Assembly: GCA_946415545.1 (NCBI GenBank)
Contig: CAMKSY010000002.1
Span: 1-39,271, forward strand
From: an uncultured Pelosinus sp.
Lineage (GTDB): Bacteria; Bacillota; Negativicutes; DSM-13327
Reading direction: 5' to 3'
DNA: 39,271 nucleotides
Part shown: in pieces, positions 32,383 through 39,271 of the stretch
Numbering within the stretch: position 1 is the stretch's first letter
Layout: every line of letters begins with the position of its first letter
Translations under genes and position numbers: made by a program
The notes under the pieces: generated by a model
Told to the model about the DNA's origin: nothing
Seen by the model: the letters and a program-made list of their open reading frames with translations, nothing else
The model's database searches: none

Positions 32383-34650
32383 ATGAAAAAAAATATATTT
32401 CCTGCCAGAAGCCGATTGCTTTACGCCTTGGTTGGCAGCAGCCTGCTTTGGAATACGTCGGCAATTGTCTACGCTGAGGATGCGGCAGAATTTGTTACGA
32501 ATACCAGCCAGACCGATACGCAGCGGATTTCTTCCGCTAAAGCGACTGTCGGTCAGGGGGAATTTATCCTAGAAGGAGTCGAAGTGACTGCCAGACGTGA
32601 AACTTTGCCCCCGGTCTACCCTGGTGGACAGGTGGCCCGCGGCGCCAGTCTCGGCGTATTGGGCAACAAAGATTTTATGGATACGCCTTTTCATATCACC
32701 AGTTATACAGCCAAGACCATAGAAGATCAGCAGGCTAATACACTGTACGATGTACTTATTAACGATTCGTCTGTCCGCTTCACTACCCCCACAGGACAGG
32801 CTGCTGAATATTACAAGATTCGCGGACTGGACGTTGCGATGGAACACCTTTATTTTAACGGTATGCAAGGAGTGGCGCCATACTATCGTGTTCCTGTTGA
32901 ATTTCTCGAACGGGTAGAAGTGATCAAGGGGCCCAGTTCTCTGCTCTACGGCGGAGTAAATGCCTCGGTGGGCGGGGCGATCAACTTGGTGCCCAAACGG
33001 GCCGGAGAAGAGGATGTCACCAGCTTTACGACAAGCTATACTTCTTCGTCCCACTTTGGAGGACATCTCGACATTGGCCGACGCTTCGGACAAAACAAAG
33101 AATGGGGTATTCGTTTCAACGGTCTGTACGCGGATGGTGACACTGAAACTGACGGTCAGTCTAAGGAACGACTGTTGGGCTCTTTGGGTGTGGATTACCG
33201 CGACGACCGCTGGCGGCTGTCTTTGGATGCCTACGGCTCACAGGAGAAGTATGAAAACGGTCTTATTTCCATGTATCAGTTGCAAAGCAATCATATTAAA
33301 GCGCCTCATGGCTCAACCAATCTGTTTAAAGGTACCTCGGGCGCGGCTAGGAATAATGGCATTCTGTTTAAAGGCGAATATGACATTATGGACAACCTAA
33401 CCGCTTACGCCGGCTTCGGAAAAGCCGCTTCCAGGGCTACCGGCTTCATCAACGGCAATCATATTTTACTTGTCCAAGCCAACGGAAGGGCTTATCCCCG
33501 CAATCTTTTTAAACAAAACTTTTGGAACGATGCCACTTCAGCCGAAATGGGATTGCGCGGTGATTACCAGACTGGTTCGGTCAAGCATCAATTGGTCTTA
33601 AGCTCCAGCTTTCTCGATAATGAGTATTCCAGCACGTTTAACCGTTTTGTTGCTACCCCTTACATGAGCGGCTTTCCCATCAGTATCTATGATGATTCGT
33701 TCTCATTTGCTGATTATTTTAATAGTGTGGCCTGGAAGGGCAAAGGCGGTAAGACGTCTACCACGAAGCTGTCCAGTTATCTTTTGGCTGACACACTTTC
33801 CTTCAATAAGGAAAAGGTGCAATTGACCTTAGGGGTAAGCCGGCACAGTGTGAACACGAAAAGCTTTAACGCTACTACTGGCATCCAGCTTGCACAGCAT
33901 GATGCTGATAAAACGCTGCCGCTAGTTGGCTTTGTGGTAAAACCCTGGGGAAAGTCGGTTGCCCTTTATGGAAACTACATTGAAGCTCTTTCTCCCGGAG
34001 CTGAGGTCGGAGCCACCTTAGGCTATACCAATTCTGGTCAGCTAATGGCGCCATATACCAGTAAACAAAAAGAAATCGGCGTTAAATGGGATAGAGGAAA
34101 ATTTGCCAATACGCTGTCTTTATTTCAAATTAACCGACCCAATACAATGGTTGTCACAAATGACCTAAACGAAAAAACGCAGACCTATGACGGCGAACAG
34201 GAAAGCCGCGGTGTGGAATGGAATGCTTTTGGCGGAATAGGCAAGAACCTGCGCTTGTTGGGTGGAATCAGCTATCTAAAGGCTGAAATAAACGAAGCAA
34301 CTGTGGCTGCAACAAAAGGCAATATTCCCTTTGGCGTACCCAAATGGACGATGAATGCCGGTGTTGAATGGGACACGCCATGGAATCATGATCTAACGCT
34401 TTCACTGCGGGCAGTATATACAGATTCTCAGTATCTTAATAATGCCAACACCATCAAAATACCGAGCTGGGTGCGTTATGACATCGGCGCACGCTATAAA
34501 ACTGAGATTAAGAACGTTCCGGTTACCTATCGTCTCAGTGTGGAAAACCTGTTTGATAAACAATACTGGGCAGGTGCTTTCAGCATGGAAGGGTTTGCGA
34601 CATTAGGTGGCCCCCGCACTGTTAAGCTATCGGCGACTATGCAGTTCTAA
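32383..34650 (+). CDS. TonB-dependent outer-membrane receptor (siderophore/metal-chelate type)
   Basis: The ATG at 32383 follows AAAGGAG; the TTG at 32374 is in the ribosome site. The 755-residue protein has a signal peptide (cleavage near VYA-ED), a TonB-box-like EGVEVTARRE, a plug domain (about 60-200) with YYKIRGLDV, RVEVIKGPSSLLYGG and GGAINLVPKRA, and a beta-barrel ending in SATMQF with the terminal Phe of outer-membrane proteins. It would take up an iron(III)-siderophore or a similar large chelate. It heads a run of six same-strand genes of clearly higher GC than the rest of the window. Confidence 0.93.
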   Translation: MKKNIFPARSRLLYALVGSSLLWNTSAIVYAEDAAEFVTNTSQTDTQRISSAKATVGQGEFILEGVEVTARRETLPPVYPGGQVARGASLGVLGNKDFMDTPFHITSYTAKTIEDQQANTLYDVLINDSSVRFTTPTGQAAEYYKIRGLDVAMEHLYFNGMQGVAPYYRVPVEFLERVEVIKGPSSLLYGGVNASVGGAINLVPKRAGEEDVTSFTTSYTSSSHFGGHLDIGRRFGQNKEWGIRFNGLYADGDTETDGQSKERLLGSLGVDYRDDRWRLSLDAYGSQEKYENGLISMYQLQSNHIKAPHGSTNLFKGTSGAARNNGILFKGEYDIMDNLTAYAGFGKAASRATGFINGNHILLVQANGRAYPRNLFKQNFWNDATSAEMGLRGDYQTGSVKHQLVLSSSFLDNEYSSTFNRFVATPYMSGFPISIYDDSFSFADYFNSVAWKGKGGKTSTTKLSSYLLADTLSFNKEKVQLTLGVSRHSVNTKSFNATTGIQLAQHDADKTLPLVGFVVKPWGKSVALYGNYIEALSPGAEVGATLGYTNSGQLMAPYTSKQKEIGVKWDRGKFANTLSLFQINRPNTMVVTNDLNEKTQTYDGEQESRGVEWNAFGGIGKNLRLLGGISYLKAEINEATVAATKGNIPFGVPKWTMNAGVEWDTPWNHDLTLSLRAVYTDSQYLNNANTIKIPSWVRYDIGARYKTEIKNVPVTYRLSVENLFDKQYWAGAFSMEGFATLGGPRTVKLSATMQF

Positions 34651-34704
34651 ACAATCATCTAGGCTTGCAGATCTCAGATTATAATCCTATTTGGAGGAGA
34701 TAGA

Positions 34705-35670
34705 ATGAACAGACTGATGGGAATGATCGTCTCACTCGTGCTTGTAACCGGGCTGCTGGCTGGCTGCACCGGGACCTCTGAGACTGCTGTGCATTCGCCG
34801 CAGTCAGTAATCGGCAATAATCTCCAAAAAGCCGGGTGGCCGAGAACAATTACAGACGCAGCAGGCAACAAAATTGTTTTAGCAAAACAACCGCAAAGGA
34901 TAGCCATTCTTCACTCCTTGTATTTAGAATACTTTTTTGCTCTGGGAACGCCTCCTATCGCGTCTATGGGGGCTTCGACGGGAAATGCGATGAAGGCTTT
35001 GAACGAATGGGAAACCCTTAAACCCTATGCGGGAACTGCTGAAATTATGGACTTAGGCAGTTCTCGGGATTTGAATTTAGAGGCAATTTTAGCAGCGAAA
35101 CCTGATGTTATTGTTACATTTAAAGGGCAGGGTCATGTAGCGCAGATGTATGATCAACTTGTGCAGATTGCTCCTGTCATTCAAGTGGATTTTAACACCT
35201 CCTGGCAGGAACAGACAGTAGCCTGCGCCGAAATTGTCGGGAAGGAAGTTTTTGCTCAAGCATTTATCAAAGAAACAGAGACAATCATTTCTTCCGCAAA
35301 GAATAAGTTGAGTAAACATAAAGGCAAAACCATTGCTCTTTTCCGCACGGATGGAAAATCATTTATTTCACGGGGGACTACAGAGTATTATGAAACTTTC
35401 GGAATTGCTAAGCCAATTGGTTATCCGGATCATTATCAAACCTTATCTTTAGAGGCAGTTGCTGAGATGAAGCCTGATTATATTGTTTTTCAGGACTCTG
35501 TCCAAAATGCACAAACATTTGTAGAGGCTCAGGAATCTTCCGCAGTATGGCAGTCATTAGATGCAGTAAAAAATCGAAATGTACTCTATTTTGACGACTC
35601 TCTTAATACATTTGGACCTCTTGCCATGCGGATTACCGCTGATAAACTGATGCAGACATTTCCAGAGTAG
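34705..35670 (+). CDS. Periplasmic iron-chelate-binding lipoprotein (FecB/FhuD-like)
   Basis: A 321-residue protein with a lipobox LLAGC (Cys at about residue 21), so it is anchored in the cytoplasmic membrane. RTITDAAGNKIVLAKQPQRI and DLNLEAILAAKPDVIVT are typical of class III binding proteins for siderophores, haem and cobalamin, as is the C-terminal DYIVFQDSVQNA. GGAGGAG lies upstream. It would hand the chelate to the FecCD-type permeases that follow. Confidence 0.92.
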   Translation: MNRLMGMIVSLVLVTGLLAGCTGTSETAVHSPQSVIGNNLQKAGWPRTITDAAGNKIVLAKQPQRIAILHSLYLEYFFALGTPPIASMGASTGNAMKALNEWETLKPYAGTAEIMDLGSSRDLNLEAILAAKPDVIVTFKGQGHVAQMYDQLVQIAPVIQVDFNTSWQEQTVACAEIVGKEVFAQAFIKETETIISSAKNKLSKHKGKTIALFRTDGKSFISRGTTEYYETFGIAKPIGYPDHYQTLSLEAVAEMKPDYIVFQDSVQNAQTFVEAQESSAVWQSLDAVKNRNVLYFDDSLNTFGPLAMRITADKLMQTFPE

Positions 35671-35797
35671 TAATGAAGAAAACACAGTAGTACCGCTCCT
35701 ATAAAGGTTTGTTTTTTCTGGATTTTGTACGACGGCTGTGGTGCTGGAGCGATACCAGACCCAGGCCGGGGCGTAGCAGAAGGGAGGAAGCACCGGA

Positions 35798-36835
35798 GTG
35801 AATCAGATAAACAAACCGCCGATTGAAACCAGAAAAAAAAGTCACACGTGGACAGCTTGGTTCATTATCATAATGGGGTCGGGGCTGTTGGCCCTGCTTA
35901 TGGCGTTTTCCATCACCAAGGGTGCAGCGAAAATTCCGCTGTCCTTGGTATGGGACGCCCTGTTTCGCTTTGACGAGAAGAATACTCAACATTTAATTGT
36001 TATTGATCTGCGCCTGCCTCGTGTGATTGCTAGTGCCTTAGTTGGTGCTGCTTTCGCCGTAGCGGGAGCCATTATGCAGGGTGCGACTAGAAATCCCATG
36101 GCGGATTCTGGGCTGATGGGTCTGAACGCTGGGGCAGGTTTTGCCCTATCCATCTGCTTTGCTTTCTTTCCCGATCTGGTGTATTTGCAGATCATTCTTT
36201 TTTCCTTTTTGGGTGCAGCATTAGGCGCGGCACTGGTAGGAAGTATTGCTTCCCTGCGGCGGGGAGGCGCTACCTCCATAAGACTTGTATTAGCTGGTGC
36301 CGCTGTCAGCGCGCTGCTGGCAGCACTCAGCCAGGGAATTGCCCTATACTTCGGCGTGGCCCAGGATATGATGTTCTGGACAGCGGGCGGCGTGGCCGGT
36401 TCCAATTGGGAGCAAATTAGAATTATGGCACCGTGGATACTTGGTGCGCTTTTGGGAGCCATTGCCCTTGCACGTTCTGTCTCTTTGCTGAGCCTTGGCG
36501 AAGATGTGGCCAAGGGATTGGGAATGAATACGACGGTGAGTAATGTACTGTGCTTCCTGACCGTACTGATACTGGCGGGTGCTTCCGTTTCCGTTGTGGG
36601 TGCTGTGGGCTTTGTGGGCCTTATCATCCCCCATCTAGCACGGTATTTTGTAGGCGTAGATTACCGCTGGGTTATTCCTTCTGCAGCAATATTGGGGGCG
36701 CTTCTCATGGTGCTGGCCGATTTGGGCGCGCGAACGCTCAATCCGCCTTTTGAAACCCCCATTGGCGCGCTGATTGGTCTTGTCGGTGTTCCCTTCTTTT
36801 TGTATCTTGTTCATAAGCAAAGGATGGCACTGTAA
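35798..36835 (+). CDS. FecCD-family permease, first subunit
   Basis: The GTG at 35798 follows GGGAGG. The 345-residue protein has about ten membrane segments and the family motifs LRLPRVIASALVGAAFAVAG, NPMADSGLMGLNAGAG and VGFVGLIIPHLARYFVG, the last contacting the ATPase. It pairs with the overlapping permease at 36835. An alternative class of members carries cobalamin (BtuC) or haem, so the chelate is not fixed by the family. Confidence 0.93.
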   Translation: MNQINKPPIETRKKSHTWTAWFIIIMGSGLLALLMAFSITKGAAKIPLSLVWDALFRFDEKNTQHLIVIDLRLPRVIASALVGAAFAVAGAIMQGATRNPMADSGLMGLNAGAGFALSICFAFFPDLVYLQIILFSFLGAALGAALVGSIASLRRGGATSIRLVLAGAAVSALLAALSQGIALYFGVAQDMMFWTAGGVAGSNWEQIRIMAPWILGALLGAIALARSVSLLSLGEDVAKGLGMNTTVSNVLCFLTVLILAGASVSVVGAVGFVGLIIPHLARYFVGVDYRWVIPSAAILGALLMVLADLGARTLNPPFETPIGALIGLVGVPFFLYLVHKQRMAL

Positions 36836-37875
36836 TGATCAACCAACTGCAAAAAAACGAAAACTATAAAAGAAAAATCGCTTTGCGTAATACGACCATC
36901 GTCCTCGGCTGTGCGGTTCTGCTGATCATCTCCTTTGTCATCAGTATGAACACCGGATACACGAAACTGTCTCCGCCGGATACGCTGCGAACTTTGTTCG
37001 GTGGCGGTGCGCCCAGAGAAAACCTCATTTTGTTCGAGTTCCGGCTGCCACGTATTATGATCTCCATTCTAGTGGGGGCAGGCCTTGCCTTATCTGGCTG
37101 CATCATACAGGGGGTTGCCAAAAACGCGTTAGCTGACCCAGGTCTGCTCGGCATTAATGCGGGCGCGGGACTGATGGTCGTTTTGTATGTGCTGTTCTTT
37201 GGGGCGAATTCATTCCTGTTGGTATTCACTCTACCGTTTCTGGCGCTATTTGGCGCAGGAGTAACGGCGGGTATCATCTATGCACTGGCTTTCAAAAAAG
37301 GAGAAGGCATTGCACCTCTGCGTCTGATTTTAACCGGTGTGGCAGTACAGGCAGGGCTTTTCTCTCTGACAACCGTGCTGGTGGTCAAGCTGGCTGATAC
37401 CCAGTTTGATTTTTTTGCGACATGGCAGGCAGGGAGTATCTGGGCAAGTAACTGGAAATTCGTGCTGGCCCTGCTGCCGTGGTTGCTGTTCTTAATCCCC
37501 TATGTATTACTTAAATCCCGTGTGCTGGATGTGCTAAATCTAGGGGATGATGTAGCTTACAGCCTGGGAGCCTCCGTAGAGCGGGAGAGGCGCAGACTGC
37601 TTGCTGCATCGGTAGCGCTGGCAGCTTCTTGCGTAGCGGTCAGTGGCAGCATCAGCTTTGTGGGGTTGATTGCACCTCATCTGGCGCGGCGGCTGGTAGG
37701 GCCGAGGCACCGGATTCTGCTGCCTGTCTGTGGGCTTACGGGCGCTGTATTGGTCTCGGCGGCAGATACCATCTCACGGGTAGTTGCCCAGCCCGCGGGA
37801 ATTCCTACCGGTATTATGGTGGCCATCATTGGCGCTCCGTACTTTCTCTATCTTTTAGCGAAAAGCAGATACTAA
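36835..37875 (+). CDS. FecCD-family permease, second subunit
   Basis: A 346-residue paralogue of the preceding permease with FRLPRIMISILVGAGLALSG, KNALADPGLLGINAGAG and ISFVGLIAPHLARRLVG. The stop of the first permease overlaps its ATG (TAATG). Two different permease subunits suggest a heterodimeric channel, as in FecCD and FepDG. Confidence 0.93.
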   Translation: MINQLQKNENYKRKIALRNTTIVLGCAVLLIISFVISMNTGYTKLSPPDTLRTLFGGGAPRENLILFEFRLPRIMISILVGAGLALSGCIIQGVAKNALADPGLLGINAGAGLMVVLYVLFFGANSFLLVFTLPFLALFGAGVTAGIIYALAFKKGEGIAPLRLILTGVAVQAGLFSLTTVLVVKLADTQFDFFATWQAGSIWASNWKFVLALLPWLLFLIPYVLLKSRVLDVLNLGDDVAYSLGASVERERRRLLAASVALAASCVAVSGSISFVGLIAPHLARRLVGPRHRILLPVCGLTGAVLVSAADTISRVVAQPAGIPTGIMVAIIGAPYFLYLLAKSRY

Positions 37876-37885
37876 TGAAAGGGTG

Positions 37886-38716
37886 ATGAAGCTGAACAGC
37901 ATTGCAACAGAGAATTTAGCTGTCGCCTACGAGGATAACCTTGTAGTAAGTGGTTTGAATATGCAGATTCCCCAGGGGAAAATTACGACTATCATCGGTC
38001 CAAACGGCTGCGGTAAGTCTACAGTGTTAAAAGCAGTGGGGCGTATACTGAGGCCCAACAACGGCATGGTATATTTAAATGGTAATGATATCAGGCGTTT
38101 AACCACTAAGGAGATTGCTCAGAAGATGGCAATTCTTCCCCAGTCTCCCCAAGCTCCGGCTGGTTTGACTGTGGGCGAGCTGGTGGCCTACGGACGATTT
38201 CCCTATCAGCGGGGCTTGGAAAAATTAAAGCTTGAGGATAAAAAAATTATCGCCTGGGCGCTGGAAGTTACAAAACTCACGGATTTGGAAATCACAGCGG
38301 TAGACAATCTTTCTGGCGGTCAGCGTCAGCGGGTCTGGATCGCGATGGCCCTTGCACAGCAAACCGATTTGATTTTGCTGGACGAGCCTACCACCTATCT
38401 CGATTTGTCCTACCAACTGGAAGTACTGGAACTACTCTATCGTCTAAACCGGGAGCAGGGCTGCACCATTGTGATGGTGCTCCATGACTTAAACCTTGCC
38501 GCACGCTTTGCTGACTACATGGTGGCGATTCGCTGCGGAAAGATTATCTGCCATGGTGCGCCAGAAGAAATAATGACCACAAAAGTACTGCGGGAGACGT
38601 TTCGCATCGACGCAACAATCATAACTGAACCCCGCACGGGCAGACCGACCTGCATTTCCTATGACCTCATCAAAGACAATAAACCGATTACTCGTTTAAA
38701 AACAGACTCTACATGA
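37886..38716 (+). CDS. Iron-chelate ABC transporter ATPase (FecE-type)
   Basis: I prefer the ATG at 37886 over GTG at 37883; both have a close AAAGGG site. The protein has Walker [10 protein letters not shown], the Q-loop LPQSPQAP, signature [17 protein letters not shown], Walker [14 protein letters not shown] and the H-loop [13 protein letters not shown]. These are typical of the FecE/FepC/BtuD group. It follows the second permease by ten bases and precedes the NifH-like gene by 13. Confidence 0.93.
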   Translation: MKLNSIATENLAVAYEDNLVVSGLNMQIPQGKITTIIGPNGCGKSTVLKAVGRILRPNNGMVYLNGNDIRRLTTKEIAQKMAILPQSPQAPAGLTVGELVAYGRFPYQRGLEKLKLEDKKIIAWALEVTKLTDLEITAVDNLSGGQRQRVWIAMALAQQTDLILLDEPTTYLDLSYQLEVLELLYRLNREQGCTIVMVLHDLNLAARFADYMVAIRCGKIICHGAPEEIMTTKVLRETFRIDATIITEPRTGRPTCISYDLIKDNKPITRLKTDST

Positions 38717-38729
38717 AAGAAGGTGCAAC

Positions 38730-39271
38730 ATGAAAAAAATTGCAATTTACGGCAAGGGTGGTATCGGAAAATCGACCACCGTGTCCAACGTATCCGCAGC
38801 TATGGCAGCACTGGGGCTGACCATACTGCAAATCGGCTGCGACCCTAAGGCCGATTCCAGTCGTACGCTGACTGGCGGAAAAAACATTCCCACAGTACTA
38901 AATACCTTGCGGAAAAAGGGTGATGCAGAGCTTGACGACCTCGTGGTAAAAAGCAGTACAGGCGTGCTGTGTGTGGAATCCGGTGGTCCTGTTCCGGGGG
39001 TGGGCTGTGCCGGGCGCGGTATCATCACGGCTTTTGAAAAGCTGGAAGAGCTGGATGCCTACGGAATTTACAAACCAGATGTGGTTCTTTACGACGTGCT
39101 GGGTGATGTGGTCTGCGGCGGCTTTGCCATGCCCATCCGGGGCGGCTATGCTGATGAGGTGTGCATTGTTACTTCCGGTGAGATGATGGCCCTCTATGCA
39201 GCGGCGAATATTGCCCACGCAGTCAAAAGTTTTGGCAAGCGGGGTTATGCCTCTCTGCGAGGGCTGATTCT
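38730..39271 (+). CDS. Nitrogenase iron protein (NifH)-like ATPase, 3'-truncated by the window edge
   Basis: An open frame of 180 codons runs to the last base. It starts [17 protein letters not shown] (Walker [10 protein letters not shown], residues 8-16), then [26 protein letters not shown] (Cys93 ligand and Arg96, the position ADP-ribosylated in NifH) and [16 protein letters not shown] (Cys129 ligand), and [14 protein letters not shown]. Both cluster Cys and all switch regions of a NifH-type [4Fe-4S] reductase are present. It diverges from true NifH in residues 45-80 and is therefore more likely a nitrogenase-like reductase. It lies directly behind the ABC transporter, so it is probably co-transcribed with chelate uptake. 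The catalytic NifDK-like partner would lie beyond the window. Confidence 0.88.
   Translation, partial: MKKIAIYGKGGIGKSTTVSNVSAAMAALGLTILQIGCDPKADSSRTLTGGKNIPTVLNTLRKKGDAELDDLVVKSSTGVLCVESGGPVPGVGCAGRGIITAFEKLEELDAYGIYKPDVVLYDVLGDVVCGGFAMPIRGGYADEVCIVTSGEMMALYAAANIAHAVKSFGKRGYASLRGLI

Noticed and set aside
32228-32464. 78-codon minus-strand ORF upstream of the TonB receptor
   Set aside because: It overlaps the receptor signal peptide and the direct-repeat region and resembles no family.
35986-36627. 213-codon minus-strand ORF inside the first FecCD permease
   Set aside because: Antisense frame of a GC-rich membrane gene, low-complexity Pro/Ala/Thr composition, no ribosome site.

Overview
The window looks like chromosomal DNA from a low-GC, anaerobic, diderm Firmicute, probably a Negativicute of the Sporomusaceae (Pelosinus-like) type. 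The reasoning is as follows: ribosome binding sites, a purine riboswitch, HxlR, YitT and xpt-pbuX are Firmicute-like, yet there is a full TonB-dependent outer-membrane receptor, an outer-membrane trait found in diderm Firmicutes. Taxonomy is inference. I see no tRNA, rRNA, CRISPR array, intact transposase or prophage.

Layout. 1-5135: tail of a MarR regulator, a secreted protein plus a twin-arginine Acg-family flavoprotein, a YtrA-type GntR/ABC operon with a clear autoregulatory operator, then a structured leader RNA with its own terminator followed only by a 12-codon ORF, and a second secreted protein paralogous to the first. 5300-9673: abgA (p-aminobenzoyl-glutamate hydrolase), a divergent EamA transporter/LysR pair and a pirin. 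9728-14494: a compact sigma-54 module, with an enhancer-binding protein facing a -24/-12 promoter that drives a DcuC-type carrier and isoaspartyl dipeptidase. 14578-16790: guanine-riboswitch-controlled xpt-pbuX on the minus strand. 17045-19890: a DmsAB-like molybdoenzyme pair with no Tat signal and no DmsC anchor. 20151-22929: a second DcuC-type carrier, a LysR regulator with an unusual C-terminal tail, and an overlooked 47-residue gene with the same QWFWD tail. 22974-24773: REP-like palindrome, broken nitroreductase remnant, HxlR regulator and a YitT membrane protein. 25043-28817: divergent GpsA homologue, a DUF1874 (Crn2/AcrIII-1 type ring nuclease) gene with a metallo-beta-lactamase-fold partner, and an Eis-like acetyltransferase. 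29124-30928: TetR regulator plus ferredoxin-tailed aldo/keto reductase.

31059-39271 is an iron/metal-chelate uptake locus of visibly higher GC: AraC-type regulator, Fur-box divergent promoter, TonB-dependent receptor, lipoprotein binding protein, two FecCD permeases, FecE-type ATPase, and then a nitrogenase iron-protein (NifH)-like gene running off the end. The AraC regulator has a perfect consensus promoter inside the Fur palindrome, and two direct repeats sit just upstream of the receptor's likely -10. This suggests a Fur to AraC to receptor cascade. Uptake genes physically joined to a NifH-like reductase are, with the QWFWD peptide and the solitary ring nuclease, the most interesting contents of the window.
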